Positions 26,012-35,748 are shown, numbered from the stretch's first letter. The stretch: 64,000 nt of DNA from Prevotella sp. (GCA_017449675.1 JAFTFG010000010.1:1-64000); one strand, 5' to 3'. Notes: a model not told the origin generated them from the sequence alone. Translations and numbers: made by a program.

Positions 26012-26743
26012 ATGTACCAGCAAGAGACGATCAAACCCTATCACAACGGAGAGAAAACCTCACAGGTGGAGCAGATGTTCGACAACATCGCCCCTACCTA
26101 TGACACGCTCAACCATCGTCTCTCATGGAATATCGACCGAGGATGGCGGAAGAAGGCGATACGTCAGTTACTGTCTTTCAAGCCACAAACCATCCTCGAT
26201 ATTGCGACAGGGACGGGGGATTTCGCCATCCTTGCGGCAGAGATGCTACACCCCAACCGACTTGTGGGAGCAGATATCAGTGAGGGCATGATTGAGATTG
26301 GATGCCAGAAAGTCGTACAGAAAGGTCTGCAAGAAGTTATTACCTTCGAGAAGGAAGACTGTCTGCACCTCTCATACGCTGACGAGACTTATGACGCTGT
26401 GACAGCAGCCTTCGGCATTCGTAATTTCTCTGACCTTGACAAAGGACTAAAAGAGATGTGCAGAGTGCTGAAAACCGGAGGGCATCTGAGCATTGTCGAA
26501 CTGACAACACCTGTCAAGTTTCCCATGAGACAACTCTTTCACATCTACTCCCATACGGTACTGCCTGTCTATGGCAGACTTATCTCCAGAGATACTGCCG
26601 CCTACTCCTATCTGACAAAGACCATTGAGGCCTTTCCTCAAGGAGAACAGATGGTCGGTATCTTGAAACAAGCCGGATTCAGGGAGGCTTCATTCAAGCG
26701 GCTGACTTTTGGTATCTGCACAATGTATTTTGCAACTAAATAA
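26012..26743 (+). CDS. menG: Demethylmenaquinone methyltransferase
   Basis: Protein of 243 residues of the UbiE/COQ5 family: [28 protein letters not shown] (family signature), the SAM-binding [26 protein letters not shown], and the second signature [26 protein letters not shown]. Bacteroidota use menaquinone, so the product should carry out the last methylation of menaquinone at the membrane surface (also annotated ubiE). The start is 2 bp after the CCTAGG repeat, which therefore occupies the ribosome-binding region. Confidence 0.94.
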   Translation: MYQQETIKPYHNGEKTSQVEQMFDNIAPTYDTLNHRLSWNIDRGWRKKAIRQLLSFKPQTILDIATGTGDFAILAAEMLHPNRLVGADISEGMIEIGCQKVVQKGLQEVITFEKEDCLHLSYADETYDAVTAAFGIRNFSDLDKGLKEMCRVLKTGGHLSIVELTTPVKFPMRQLFHIYSHTVLPVYGRLISRDTAAYSYLTKTIEAFPQGEQMVGILKQAGFREASFKRLTFGICTMYFATK

Positions 26744-26756
26744 AGGAAAAGAAATT

Positions 26757-27503
26757 ATGGACAAGTACGGACTTATTGGCTACCCGCTCGGGCACTCGTT
26801 CTCCATCAGTTATTTCAATCAGAAATTTCAGGACGAGAACATAGATGCTGTGTATGAGAATTTTGAGATTCCCAGTATTGACGCACTACCGGAAATACTA
26901 GGTTCCAATCCGGAACTGAAAGGACTCAATGTGACCATCCCCTACAAGGAGAAAGTGCTTCCTTTCCTCGACAGTATCTCTCCTGAGGCACGTGCCATCG
27001 GTGCTGTCAATGTGATCAGAGTCACACACAAGGGCAATAAGACCGAACTGAAGGGGTATAACTCGGATGTGATCGGTTTCACTAAGAGTATCGAACCCAT
27101 GCTCGACAAGAAATGGCATCAGAAAGCACTGATCCTCGGAACGGGTGGAGCATCCAAGGCTATAGACTATGGTTTGCGCAACCTCGGATTGGAGACAATC
27201 TTCGTCAGTCGCTACGAGCGTCCTGACACCATCCAGTATTGCAGTATCACTCCTGAGGTCATCAAAGAATATAATGTGATTGTCAACTGCACACCGGTGG
27301 GTATGTATCCCAAGACGGAAGAATGCCCTGACCTGCCCTATGAGGCAATGGATAGTCATACTATTCTTTATGACTTGATATACAATCCTGATGAGACACT
27401 CTTCATGAAGCGTGGAAAACAATATGGTGCCAATATCAAGAATGGTCTGGAGATGTTACTCCTGCAGGCTTTCTCTTCTTGGGAGTTCTGGCACGAGAAA
27501 TAA
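26757..27503 (+). CDS. aroE: Shikimate dehydrogenase
   Basis: Protein of 248 residues from ATG 26757 (MDKYGLIGYPLGHSFSISYFN), preceded by an AAAGGAAA stretch. The shikimate-binding SFS and the catalytic Lys in LNVTIPYKEKVLPF are present, as are the nucleotide-binding ALILGTGGASKAIDYGL and the C-terminal DLIYNPDETLFMKRGKQYGANIKNGLEMLLLQA. It reduces 3-dehydroshikimate in aromatic amino acid synthesis. It is slightly shorter than the E. coli enzyme, as usual in Bacteroidota. Confidence 0.95.
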   Translation: MDKYGLIGYPLGHSFSISYFNQKFQDENIDAVYENFEIPSIDALPEILGSNPELKGLNVTIPYKEKVLPFLDSISPEARAIGAVNVIRVTHKGNKTELKGYNSDVIGFTKSIEPMLDKKWHQKALILGTGGASKAIDYGLRNLGLETIFVSRYERPDTIQYCSITPEVIKEYNVIVNCTPVGMYPKTEECPDLPYEAMDSHTILYDLIYNPDETLFMKRGKQYGANIKNGLEMLLLQAFSSWEFWHEK

Positions 27504-27512
27504 ACAGACGAT

Positions 27513-28715
27513 ATGACGACGACTTTCATCTTTTTCCTCGGCTATATCGTCCTCCTATTGGGAGGAGGTTATGTCGTGACCCGAAAGTGGGACTATACCC
27601 CCACTACGGCATTGACCAAGAAGGCGTCGGACATTAACAGACTAACAAACCAATACAACGATGTCATTCATGCCTTAGAGGATGCCTTTGAAATGGATAA
27701 GGCGCAACAAGGCTGGTCCCTCTCCCGCTCCAGTATCAAACGAAAGTATTCCAAACGATATACCGCATTAGAGCGCGAGTACCAAAGGAAACGGCGTGCG
27801 ATGCTATATGCCTGGGAACAGATGAACCCTGCTTGGTGTAAGGCACGAAAGGCATGGGGTTGGGTCTATGTAATCGGTGTTATCAGTGCGATGGTATGTT
27901 GCTCGAGTTCCCTCCATTTCGAGAGAGAGTCCTCTCCGACAACTGTCATGAGTAGCACGGAGGAACGCTACTGGAATGCGGACAACATCCCCATTCCCCA
28001 TTTGCAGGATGCCAGTCAATATGTGTCTAATCCTGATAAGGTATTATCCCAAAGCACGGTAGATGAAATGAACCACACCTTACAACGACTGGACAAAGAG
28101 TTAAACATCGAGTCGGTCGTCATCGTTGTCAACCATATAGAGAACGATGACCCATTCCGTTTTGCCCAAGATGTGGGTAATAAATATGGTGTCGGCAGAA
28201 ACGACCGTGGACTGATAGTTGTCGTCGGCTATCAAGACCACAGCATCAATATCTCACCGGGCAGAAGTCTGGAAGGCGATTTGACAGATGCCGAATGTTA
28301 CCGTTTGCAACAGCGGTATGTCGTGCCGGCAATGCGTACGGAAATGCCTGACAGTGCGATGCTCTACCTAACGGAGGCGATCTTTGCGACCATGCAGAAG
28401 AAGGATCTTCCAGAGATGTCGTCCTTAACCAGTCAGCAAGACGAGATTGATGATGAGACGGCGATAATGATTGGGCTATATCTGTTTTTCCTTATTGTAT
28501 GGAGCATCATCTTTATACGCCTTAACCAGAAATATCACTGGTTGGGTATTACTGGTGCCACTAGCACGCTCCTTTCCAATCCTTTCTATGAGGCGGAATC
28601 CTCTGGTGGAGGATATGGCGGAGGCTTTGGTGGGAGTGGCTTCAGCAGTGGTAGCAGCGGAGGCAGTTTCGGCGGAGGAAGTTTTGGTGGCGGTGGTGCC
28701 ACCTCACGATGGTAA
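27513..28715 (+). CDS. TPM-domain membrane protein with glycine-rich tail
   Basis: Protein of 400 residues. An N-terminal membrane helix (TFIFFLGYIVLLLGGGYVV) and a second one (WVYVIGVISAMVCCSSSL) precede a TPM domain at about 165-290 (YVSNPDKVLSQSTVDEMN ... KYGVGRNDRGLIVVVGYQDHSINISPGRSLEGDLTDAECYRL). Then come a third helix (IGLYLFFLIVWSIIFI) and a Gly/Ser-rich, low-complexity C-terminus ending GGATSRW, as in YgcG-type proteins. TPM proteins are often next to LemA, as here. They may act on the envelope or in photosystem-type repair, but the bacterial role is unsettled. Confidence 0.82.
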   Translation: MTTTFIFFLGYIVLLLGGGYVVTRKWDYTPTTALTKKASDINRLTNQYNDVIHALEDAFEMDKAQQGWSLSRSSIKRKYSKRYTALEREYQRKRRAMLYAWEQMNPAWCKARKAWGWVYVIGVISAMVCCSSSLHFERESSPTTVMSSTEERYWNADNIPIPHLQDASQYVSNPDKVLSQSTVDEMNHTLQRLDKELNIESVVIVVNHIENDDPFRFAQDVGNKYGVGRNDRGLIVVVGYQDHSINISPGRSLEGDLTDAECYRLQQRYVVPAMRTEMPDSAMLYLTEAIFATMQKKDLPEMSSLTSQQDEIDDETAIMIGLYLFFLIVWSIIFIRLNQKYHWLGITGATSTLLSNPFYEAESSGGGYGGGFGGSGFSSGSSGGSFGGGSFGGGGATSRW

Positions 28716-28747
28716 TGGAAATATTAAACAACTAAAATAATAGGATT

Positions 28748-29335
28748 ATGAAAATCAGCAAATCACTTATCGCAATCATCGTAGTCGTTGTCGTTATCGG
28801 TGCTTGGGCTGCCAGTGCCTACAACGGGATGGTATCAGAACAGGAGAAGGCCACTACTGCATTGGCCAATGTACAGTCTACCTATCAGCGTCGTGCCGAC
28901 CTGATACCTAACCTGGTAGAGACCGTCAAAGGCTATGCCGCTCATGAGAAGCAGACCTTGGAGGATGTTGTCAATGCCCGCACGAAGGCTACCTCTATCA
29001 ACCTTGACGCAGAAAACCTGACTCCTGAGAAACTGAAGGAGTTCCAGCAGGCACAGGGAGAACTGGGCAGTGCCCTCGGTCGACTGATTGCCATTCAGGA
29101 GAACTATCCTGACCTGAAGGCTAATGAGAACTTCAAGGACCTGCAGGTACAGTTGGAAGGTACGGAGAATCGTATCAATGAGGCTCGCAATAGTTATAAC
29201 TTGGCCGTACAGAACTATAATGTCGTGATTCGCTCATTCCCCAAAAACATCTTCGCCGGTATCTTCGGCTTTGACAAGATGAGCAAGTTTGAGGCAGAGG
29301 CCGGAGCCGAGAAAGCACCACAAGTAAAATTCTAA
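28748..29335 (+). CDS. lemA: LemA family protein
   Basis: Protein of 195 residues. A single N-terminal membrane helix (SLIAIIVVVVVIGAWAASAYN) is followed by the conserved helical body: VSEQEKATTALANVQSTYQRRADLIPNLVETVKGYAAHEKQTLEDVVNART, then IQENYPDLKANENFKDLQVQLEGTENRINEARNSYNLAVQNYN. The location is inner membrane with a large soluble domain. Function is not known, though LemA and TPM proteins are genetically linked across bacteria. It lies 32 bp after the TPM gene and 5 bp before the purM-like gene. Confidence 0.94.
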   Translation: MKISKSLIAIIVVVVVIGAWAASAYNGMVSEQEKATTALANVQSTYQRRADLIPNLVETVKGYAAHEKQTLEDVVNARTKATSINLDAENLTPEKLKEFQQAQGELGSALGRLIAIQENYPDLKANENFKDLQVQLEGTENRINEARNSYNLAVQNYNVVIRSFPKNIFAGIFGFDKMSKFEAEAGAEKAPQVKF

Positions 29336-29340
29336 ACGAT

Positions 29341-30531
29341 ATGACAGACAACAGGTATATGATGCGTGGGGTCTCTGCCGCCAAGGAGGACGTACACGCC
29401 GCTATTAAGAATATCGACAAGGGAATCTTCCCACAGGCTTTCTGTAAGATTATCCCCGACATCCTGGGTGGTGACCCTGAGTATTGCAATATCATGCATG
29501 CAGACGGTGCAGGCACTAAATCCAGTCTGGCCTACATGTATTGGAAAGAGACGGGCGACCTCTCCGTATGGAAAGGTATTGCACAGGATGCTATCGTGAT
29601 GAATACCGACGACCTGCTCTGTGTGGGCGCTGTGGACAATATCCTTGTCAGTTCGACCATCGGACGTAATAAGATGCTCGTTCCTGGGGAGGTCATCTCT
29701 GTTATCATCAACGGCACCGACGAACTGCTTGCCGAACTGCGTGAGATGGGAATAGGCATCTATCCCACCGGCGGTGAGACGGCCGATGTGGGCGACCTCG
29801 TCCGCACCATCATTGTCGACTCTACCGTTACCTGTCGCATGAAACGCAGTGATGTCATCAACAATGCCAATATCCGCCCCGGTGATGTCATCGTCGGGCT
29901 TTCCTCTACAGGACAGGCAACTTACGAGAAGCGTTATAACGGCGGTATGGGAAGCAATGGCCTGACCTCCGCCCGCCATGATGTCTTCGCCAAATATCTT
30001 GCCGAGAAATTCCCAGAGAGTTACGATCATGCCGTACCCAATGAGTTGGTATATAGTGGTAAATACAAACTGACGGATGCGGTTCCACATGTTGATGTGG
30101 CACATCAACAAGCAAAACTGCCGGACATGGGGCAACTCGTGCTCTCTCCTACCCGCACCTATGCTCCCGTCATCAAGAAACTGTTGGATGAGTTGCGTCC
30201 AGAGATTCATGGCATGGTACACTGCACTGGCGGAGCCCAGACCAAGGTACTGCATTTCGTGAACGACAATTGTCGTGTCATCAAGGACAACATGTTCCCC
30301 GTCCCCCCACTCTTCCACGCTATCCATGAGTGCTCCGGTACTGACTGGAAAGAGATGTATCAGGTATTCAATATGGGCCATCGCATGGAGATCTATATCC
30401 GTCCGGAGATGGCAGATCAGGTCATCGCCCTCTCTAAGTTCTTCAACATCGATGCGCAGGTCATCGGACATATCGAGGAAGGACCGAAGAGTCTGACCAT
30501 CCAAAGCGAATTCGGAGAATTCAATTATTAA
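29341..30531 (+). CDS. purM: AIR synthase (phosphoribosylformylglycinamidine cyclo-ligase), Bacteroidota type
   Basis: Protein of 396 residues of the PurM/PurL superfamily: MRGVSAAKEDVHAAIKNID, MHADGAGTKSSLAYMYWKETG, DDLLCVGAVDNILVSSTIGRN, and PTGGETADVGDLVRTIIVDSTV in the ATP-binding half, then GDVIVGLSSTGQATYEKRYNGGMGSNGLTSAR. It would close the imidazole ring in purine synthesis, in keeping with purC nearby. It is longer than E. coli PurM (345 residues), typical for Bacteroidales, where databases often call it AIR synthase-related protein; the specific reaction is therefore a good but not certain inference. Confidence 0.85.
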   Translation: MTDNRYMMRGVSAAKEDVHAAIKNIDKGIFPQAFCKIIPDILGGDPEYCNIMHADGAGTKSSLAYMYWKETGDLSVWKGIAQDAIVMNTDDLLCVGAVDNILVSSTIGRNKMLVPGEVISVIINGTDELLAELREMGIGIYPTGGETADVGDLVRTIIVDSTVTCRMKRSDVINNANIRPGDVIVGLSSTGQATYEKRYNGGMGSNGLTSARHDVFAKYLAEKFPESYDHAVPNELVYSGKYKLTDAVPHVDVAHQQAKLPDMGQLVLSPTRTYAPVIKKLLDELRPEIHGMVHCTGGAQTKVLHFVNDNCRVIKDNMFPVPPLFHAIHECSGTDWKEMYQVFNMGHRMEIYIRPEMADQVIALSKFFNIDAQVIGHIEEGPKSLTIQSEFGEFNY

Positions 30532-30553
30532 TCTTCAATTTTAAATTCAGTAA

Positions 30554-31663
30554 GTGGACAATAACAGTATATTACAAAAACTCGACGGACTGGAGGCTCG
30601 TTTTGAGGAGGTATCAACATTGATTACCGACCCTAGCGTGATTGCTGACCAAAACCGTTTCGTGAAACTCACGAAGGAATATAAAGACTTGGGCGATATC
30701 ATGGATGCTCGCAAAAGGTATATCGCCTGTCTGAACAGTATCAAGGAGGCTAAGGACATTCTTGCCAACGAGGACGATGCCGAGATGAAGGAGATGGCAC
30801 GTGAGGAACTTGCCGAGAACGAGGCGTTGCAGCCTAAACTGGAGGAAGAGATCAAAATCGCCCTCATCCCGAAGGATCCTGAGGATGCGAAGAACGTACA
30901 GATGGAGATTCGTGCCGGGACTGGTGGCGATGAGGCTTGTCTTTTTGCCGGTGACCTGTTTAAGATGTACAAAAGTTTCTGCGACTCAAAGGGATGGCAA
31001 CTCGCTATCACCAGCGTCTCTGAGGGCGCTGTGGGTGGCTATAAAGAAATCGACTTTGCCGTCAGTGGCGCAGATGTCTACGGTACGTTGAAATACGAGT
31101 CGGGCGTTCACCGTGTACAGCGAGTTCCTGCCACCGAGACCCAGGGGCGCATGCACACCTCTGCCGCGACTGTTGCCGTACTGCCCGAGGCAGACAAGTT
31201 TGAGGTGCATATCAACGAAGGAGAAATCAAATGGGACACTTTCCGAAGCAGTGGCGCTGGTGGTCAGAATGTGAACAAGGTAGAGTCTGGTGTCCGTCTA
31301 CGCTATATGTGGAAGAACCCAAATACAGGCGAGACAGAAGAAATACTCATCGAATGTACAGAGACACGCGACCAACCCAAAAACAAAGAGCGTGCTCTCT
31401 CGCGCCTGTATACCTTTATATATGATAAAGAGCATCAGAAATACATGGATGATATTGCCTCACGTCGTAAGACGCTTGTATCTACAGGTGACCGCTCTGC
31501 AAAGATTCGCACCTATAACTTCCCACAGGGGCGTGTGACGGATCACCGCATCGGCTACACCACTCATGACCTGCAAGGTTTCCTAGGTGGTGACATCCAG
31601 TCAATGATAGACGCACTCACTGTTGCAGAGAACGCTGAACGGATGAAAGAATCAGAATTATAG
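30554..31663 (+). CDS. prfA: Peptide chain release factor 1
   Basis: Protein of 369 residues with a GTG start at 30554 (MDNNSILQKLDGLEARFEE). The GGQ loop is in FRSSGAGGQNVNKVESGVRL and the stop-codon reading PxT motif is in QRVPATETQGRMHTSAATVAV. Termination at UAA and UAG on the ribosome. The gene follows purM by 22 bp of AT-rich spacer. PrmC, the usual methyltransferase partner, is not in this window. Confidence 0.95.
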   Translation: MDNNSILQKLDGLEARFEEVSTLITDPSVIADQNRFVKLTKEYKDLGDIMDARKRYIACLNSIKEAKDILANEDDAEMKEMAREELAENEALQPKLEEEIKIALIPKDPEDAKNVQMEIRAGTGGDEACLFAGDLFKMYKSFCDSKGWQLAITSVSEGAVGGYKEIDFAVSGADVYGTLKYESGVHRVQRVPATETQGRMHTSAATVAVLPEADKFEVHINEGEIKWDTFRSSGAGGQNVNKVESGVRLRYMWKNPNTGETEEILIECTETRDQPKNKERALSRLYTFIYDKEHQKYMDDIASRRKTLVSTGDRSAKIRTYNFPQGRVTDHRIGYTTHDLQGFLGGDIQSMIDALTVAENAERMKESEL

Positions 31664-31666
31664 TAT

Positions 31667-31685
31667 ATTGCTGTGTCACAGCAAC
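31667..31685. repeat. GTTGCTG/CAGCAAC palindromic mini-element, intergenic copy
   Basis: ATTGCTG, loop TGTCA, CAGCAAC, then CAATTAAAC, between the prfA stop and pyrF. It shares stem, loop ending (CA) and flank with the in-frame copies in thrA and thrC. Confidence 0.6.
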
Positions 31686-31701
31686 CAATTAAACGAAGAA
31701 T

Positions 31702-32556
31702 ATGAACAGACAAGAACTGATACAACAGATAAAGGAAAAACAGAGTTTCCTATGTGTGGGTCTTGATACTGACCTGACGAAGATTCCACAGTGCATCATC
31801 GATGAGGCTAAGGCAAAGGACGGAGAGGAGTATATCTTCCGGGCTCTTTGTGAGTTCAACGCCCTTATCATTGATGCCACAGCACCCTATTGTGTCGCTT
31901 ACAAGCCCAACCTTGCCTTCTATGAGGCTTATGGTACAGACGGGCTTTTGGCTTTCGAGGCAACCATTGACTACCTGAAAGAAGAGTATCCCAACCACTT
32001 CATCATTGCTGATGCCAAACGTGGAGATATTGGCAACACCTCAAAGATGTATGCCAAGACCTTCTTCGAGGAGTATGACGTCGACGCACTGACCGTTGCC
32101 CCTTATATGGGTGAGGACAGTGTGACCCCCTTCCTCGGCTATGAGGACAAATGGGTTATCTTGCTCGCTTTAACGAGCAACAAAGGCTCATACGACTTCC
32201 AGTTGACGGAGGACAAAGACGGTGAGCGACTGTTTGAGAAAGTACTGAAAAAGAGTCAGCAATGGGGCAACGACGAGAATATGATGTACGTCGTCGGAGC
32301 CACCCAAGGCAAGATGTTCGAGGATATCCGCAAGGTAGCCCCCAACCACTTCCTACTCGTACCTGGTGTTGGCGCACAGGGTGGCAGTCTACAAGAGGTA
32401 TGCAAATATGGAATGACGAAAGACTGTGGACTATTGGTAAACTCCTCCCGTGGAATCATCTACGCCAGCAATGGCGAGGACTTCGCTGAGGTTGCCGCAC
32501 AGAAGGCAAAAGAACTGCAAGAGCAGATGGCGGAGGAAATAAGAAGAAAGATGTAA
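31702..32556 (+). CDS. pyrF: Orotidine 5'-phosphate decarboxylase (type 2)
   Basis: Protein of 284 residues of the longer PyrF subfamily. [13 protein letters not shown] near the N-terminus, [18 protein letters not shown], the catalytic [19 protein letters not shown], and [12 protein letters not shown] mark the barrel. It makes UMP from OMP, the last step of pyrimidine synthesis. The C-terminal helix is rich in charged residues ([23 protein letters not shown]). Last gene of the forward run; the next gene is convergent, 12 bp away. Confidence 0.95.
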   Translation: MNRQELIQQIKEKQSFLCVGLDTDLTKIPQCIIDEAKAKDGEEYIFRALCEFNALIIDATAPYCVAYKPNLAFYEAYGTDGLLAFEATIDYLKEEYPNHFIIADAKRGDIGNTSKMYAKTFFEEYDVDALTVAPYMGEDSVTPFLGYEDKWVILLALTSNKGSYDFQLTEDKDGERLFEKVLKKSQQWGNDENMMYVVGATQGKMFEDIRKVAPNHFLLVPGVGAQGGSLQEVCKYGMTKDCGLLVNSSRGIIYASNGEDFAEVAAQKAKELQEQMAEEIRRKM

Positions 32557-32568
32557 GAAGGATGATTC

Positions 32569-33261
32569 TTACGGTAATGGTTTGACATAGCGCATCTCAC
32601 GAAGGATGCGCTTTTGTCTTTTCAAGACATAAGCACTCGGACGGACAGAGTTATAACGGCGAGGATTAGGCAAGGTAGCGGCTATCAAGGCACACTCCTC
32701 TTTCGTCAACTGGGCCGCCGTCTTATGAAAATGCCACTCTGCCACCGCATCGGCACCATAGATACCCTCCCCCATCTCTATCGAGTTCAGGTAAACCTCC
32801 ATGATACGCTGTTTTGACCAACAAAACTCTATCAAAACAGTGAAATACACCTCGAAACCCTTGCGAAGCCACGAACGACCAGGCCATAAGAATACATTCT
32901 TGGCGGTCTGTTGGGAGATGGTAGAAGCACCGAGTTTCCGCTTCTCCGGATGCTTCAGGTTACGAATGGCCGCATGCTCGATGGCCTTATAGTCGAACCC
33001 ATGATGATCCAGGAAACGGGCATCCTCACTGCCCATCACAGCCAATGACAAGGAGGGAGATATCTCCTCTAACGGTACCCAGTGATGATGTAATGTCAAC
33101 TCCTGACCGGCAGATGCCTGTTGTGCCACACGGATGAACATCAAAGGTGTAAACCATACAGGCATCCAACGTAACACAATAACAGAAAGGATAGTAGAAG
33201 CGAAAAACGCAACTACTATCCACATGAAAAATCGTTTAATCCTTTTCCAGAAAGCCTTCAT
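32569..33261 (-). CDS. mtgA: Monofunctional peptidoglycan glycosyltransferase
   Basis: Protein of 230 residues. One N-terminal membrane helix (FFMWIVVAFFASTILSVIVL) is followed by a GT51 domain: the catalytic Glu in LAVMGSEDARFLDHHGFD, the KLGASTISQQTAKNVFLWPGRSWLRKGFE motif, QRIMEVYLNSIEMGEGIYG, and AALIAATLPNPRRYN. It polymerises lipid II into glycan strands at the inner membrane without a transpeptidase domain. The start codon shares one base with the stop of the OmpA-family gene upstream (TAATG), so the two are probably coupled. Confidence 0.95.
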   Translation of the reverse strand: MKAFWKRIKRFFMWIVVAFFASTILSVIVLRWMPVWFTPLMFIRVAQQASAGQELTLHHHWVPLEEISPSLSLAVMGSEDARFLDHHGFDYKAIEHAAIRNLKHPEKRKLGASTISQQTAKNVFLWPGRSWLRKGFEVYFTVLIEFCWSKQRIMEVYLNSIEMGEGIYGADAVAEWHFHKTAAQLTKEECALIAATLPNPRRYNSVRPSAYVLKRQKRILREMRYVKPLP

Positions 33262-33929
33262 TACTGGAGAGTACCGGCCTCAGCCTTCTGAATCATCTCC
33301 TGGCTGGCATACATATAAACCTCCACGCGGCGGTTTTGTTGACGACCTGCTGCTGTAGAGTTGTCAGCAACGGGGTTGGTAGAACCCTGACCCTCTACAC
33401 TCTTGATCTGCTTGCTCTGTACACCGCAAGAACGCAGATAACTGCTCACACTATTGGCACGGTTGACAGACAACGGCTGATTAACTGCATCCGAGCCTAC
33501 ATTGTCAGTATGACCGATAATAGCCACATCACAATCCGTGTTAGAGTTCAATACACGAGCGAACTCAGCCAGCGAGTTCTTGGCCGATGTGCTCAGGTCA
33601 TACTTACCAGTGGCAAAGAGAATACCTGAATCAAAAGTCACCTTCACTGCATCCAGACCATTGGTGTCCTTCACGGTCTCCACCTGTGCGTTCTGCACCT
33701 GCTGAGCCTGTGCCTTGGCCTTATCCATCTTCTTACCAATGATAGCACCTGCACCAGCACCAACAGCACCGCCTACAGCCACACCGACTGCCGTATTACC
33801 GGCTATAGCACCGATGATACCACCCAACAAAGCACCACCACCGGCACCAATACCTGCACCCTTCTGAGTGTTGTTACATGCGAAAAGCATACCTACGCAG
33901 AGTAACAAAGAAACAATTTTAATCTTCAT
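33261..33929 (-). CDS. OmpA-family lipoprotein with glycine zipper
   Basis: Protein of 222 residues. The lipobox is in LLLCVGMLFACNN. A glycine-zipper segment (IGAGGGALLGGIIGAIAGNTAVGVAVGGAVGAGAGAIIG) spans about 28-68, and the C-terminal OmpA domain shows IIGHTDNVGSDAVNQPLSVNRANSVSSYL and GRQQNRRVEVYM. It should anchor the outer membrane to peptidoglycan. A reverse-strand -7 box (TATCTTTG, 33972-33965) lies upstream. Coupling to mtgA fits a joint role in the cell wall. Confidence 0.92.
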   Translation of the reverse strand: MKIKIVSLLLCVGMLFACNNTQKGAGIGAGGGALLGGIIGAIAGNTAVGVAVGGAVGAGAGAIIGKKMDKAKAQAQQVQNAQVETVKDTNGLDAVKVTFDSGILFATGKYDLSTSAKNSLAEFARVLNSNTDCDVAIIGHTDNVGSDAVNQPLSVNRANSVSSYLRSCGVQSKQIKSVEGQGSTNPVADNSTAAGRQQNRRVEVYMYASQEMIQKAEAGTLQ

Positions 33930-34016
33930 AGAACATTTTCGTTTAAATGGTTACAAATTTGTCGCAAAGATACAAATTAATTCATAATATCGTACCTCTA
34001 ATTGATAATTATTTCG

Positions 34017-34024
34017 TAATTTTG
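34017..34024 (+). promoter_or_regulatory. -7 promoter element for proS
   Basis: TAATTTTG 29 bp before the proS ATG. The -33 box is not clear. Confidence 0.45.
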
Positions 34025-34052
34025 CACCAAATTTTGAAAAATAAAGAAATTT

Positions 34053-35528
34053 ATGGCTAAAGAACTCAAAGATTTAACAAAGAGAGCAGACAATTATAGT
34101 CAATGGTACAACGACCTGGTGGTCAAGGCTGATCTCGCCGAACAGTCAGCCGTACGCGGCTGTATGGTCATCAAGCCCTATGGCTATGCCATCTGGGAGA
34201 AGATGCAACAGCAGTTGGACAAGATGTTCAAGGCAGAGGATGTGCAGAACGCCTATTTCCCCCTGCTCATCCCCAAGTCGTTCCTCAGTCGTGAAGCCGA
34301 ACACGTAGAGGGCTTTGCCAAAGAAGCCGCTGTAGTCACGCACTATCGACTGAAGGCTGCCGACGGCGGCGTAGTGGTAGACCCTGCTGCCAAACTGGAG
34401 GAGGAACTCATTATCCGTCCTACGTCAGAGACGATTATCTGGAACACCTATAAGAACTGGATTCACTCCTGGCGCGACCTGCCCTTGAAGTGTAATCAGT
34501 GGTGTAACGTGATGCGCTGGGAGATGCGCACCCGTCCTTTCCTACGTACCTCAGAGTTTTTGTGGCAGGAAGGCCATACGGCTCATGCCACCCGCGAGGA
34601 GGCCGAGGCTGACGCTCAGAAGATGGTGAAGGTCTATGCCAAGTTTGTTGAGGAATGGATGGCCGTTCCCGTGCTACAGGGTGTGAAGAGTGAGACAGAG
34701 CGTTTCGCCGGTGCCCTCGATACCTATACCATCGAGGCCATGATGCAGGACGGTAAGGCTCTGCAGAGCGGTACGTCCCACTTCCTCGGCCAGAACTTTG
34801 CCAAGGCTTTTGATGTCACCTATTTAAATAAGGAGAACAAACCGGAATATGTATGGGCCGCATCATGGGGTGTCTCTACCCGACTGATTGGCGCACTCAT
34901 CATGACCCATTCCGATGACAACGGTCTGGTATTACCTCCACGTCTGGCTCCTATCCAGGTGGTCATCATCCCCATCGCTACCAAGCCAGAGCAGATGGAA
35001 CTTGTCAACAAAGAGGTACAACCCATCATAAAGGAACTGCGCTCAAAGGGTATCAGTGTAAAGTTCGACGATGCCGACAACAAGCGTCCTGGTTTCAAGT
35101 TTGCCGACTACGAGTTGAAAGGTGTACCCGTTCGTCTGGTACTCGGTGCCCGTGATTGGGAGAACGGTACCATTGAGGTGATGCGTCGTGACACACTGGA
35201 GAAAGAGACCCGTCCTATCGAGGGCATTGCACAGTATGTGGAGCAATTGTTGGAGGACATTCAGAAGAACATCTTCGAGAAGGCCCGTAAATATCGTGAT
35301 GAGCATGTCTATGAATGCGACAACTACGAAGAGTTCAAGGAGAAAATCAAAGACGGTGGTTTCTTCCTCTGCCACTGGGACGGCACTGCTGAGACCGAGG
35401 CTCAGATCAAGGATGAGACACAGGCCACGATCCGTTGCGTCCCCTTTGCCTATGAACAGACACCTGGCACGGATATGGTCAGCGGCAAACCCTCCAAGCA
35501 CCGTGTCATCATCGCACGCAGTTATTAG
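34053..35528 (+). CDS. proS: Prolyl-tRNA synthetase (short, archaeal/eukaryote type)
   Basis: Protein of 491 residues without the bacterial editing insertion. Class II motifs: motif 2 in [28 protein letters not shown] and motif 3 in [29 protein letters not shown]. The anticodon-binding domain follows ([12 protein letters not shown] ... [26 protein letters not shown]), then a C-terminal zinc-type or tail domain ending IARSY. It charges tRNA-Pro. This form is standard in Bacteroidetes. A terminator follows 30 bp downstream, and its loop holds the -33 box of the rpsA promoter. Confidence 0.95.
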   Translation: MAKELKDLTKRADNYSQWYNDLVVKADLAEQSAVRGCMVIKPYGYAIWEKMQQQLDKMFKAEDVQNAYFPLLIPKSFLSREAEHVEGFAKEAAVVTHYRLKAADGGVVVDPAAKLEEELIIRPTSETIIWNTYKNWIHSWRDLPLKCNQWCNVMRWEMRTRPFLRTSEFLWQEGHTAHATREEAEADAQKMVKVYAKFVEEWMAVPVLQGVKSETERFAGALDTYTIEAMMQDGKALQSGTSHFLGQNFAKAFDVTYLNKENKPEYVWAASWGVSTRLIGALIMTHSDDNGLVLPPRLAPIQVVIIPIATKPEQMELVNKEVQPIIKELRSKGISVKFDDADNKRPGFKFADYELKGVPVRLVLGARDWENGTIEVMRRDTLEKETRPIEGIAQYVEQLLEDIQKNIFEKARKYRDEHVYECDNYEEFKEKIKDGGFFLCHWDGTAETEAQIKDETQATIRCVPFAYEQTPGTDMVSGKPSKHRVIIARSY

Positions 35529-35556
35529 TATTTTACAAAAATTCAGTCATTTACGA

Positions 35557-35597
35557 AACTTCTGGTCAAAACATTTGGTAATGACCGGAAGTTTTTG
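35557..35597 (+). terminator. proS terminator
   Basis: 11-bp stem AACTTCTGGTC / GACCGGAAGTT (35557-35567 with 35583-35593, one G.U pair), 15-nt loop, then TTTG. The loop carries TTTG 35574-35577, which fits the -33 box of the rpsA promoter. Confidence 0.75.
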
Positions 35598-35605
35598 TAA
35601 TTTTG
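35574..35605 (+). promoter_or_regulatory. rpsA promoter
   Basis: TTTG 35574-35577, a 20-bp spacer, TAATTTTG 35598-35605. Transcription should start near 35611, leaving a leader of about 137 nt. Confidence 0.8.
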
Positions 35606-35610
35606 CAGCC

Positions 35611-35748
35611 GTTTATGCCCCAAAAGGGGGCAGTAGGTGCCAGAACAGGCGCTGACACCTATACATTATTAACCCATTAAACATGGTCTGATAAACGTCT
35701 GTTCAGATCTCGCCCCGACACATATAGGAAGGGCAACAAATCAATTTT
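35611..35748 (+). promoter_or_regulatory. Structured 5' leader of rpsA
   Basis: Three potential hairpins: TGCCCC/GGGGCA (35616-35632), TAGGTG/CACCTA (35634-35661) and TCTGA/TCAGA (about 35688-35708). A long leader before S1 is reminiscent of S1 autoregulation known in E. coli, but no named riboswitch or leader motif is recognised. Confidence 0.4.

Noticed and set aside
29332..30504. 390-codon reverse frame opposite the purM-like gene
   Set aside because: It mirrors the forward gene; His/Asp-rich composition is typical of an antisense shadow.
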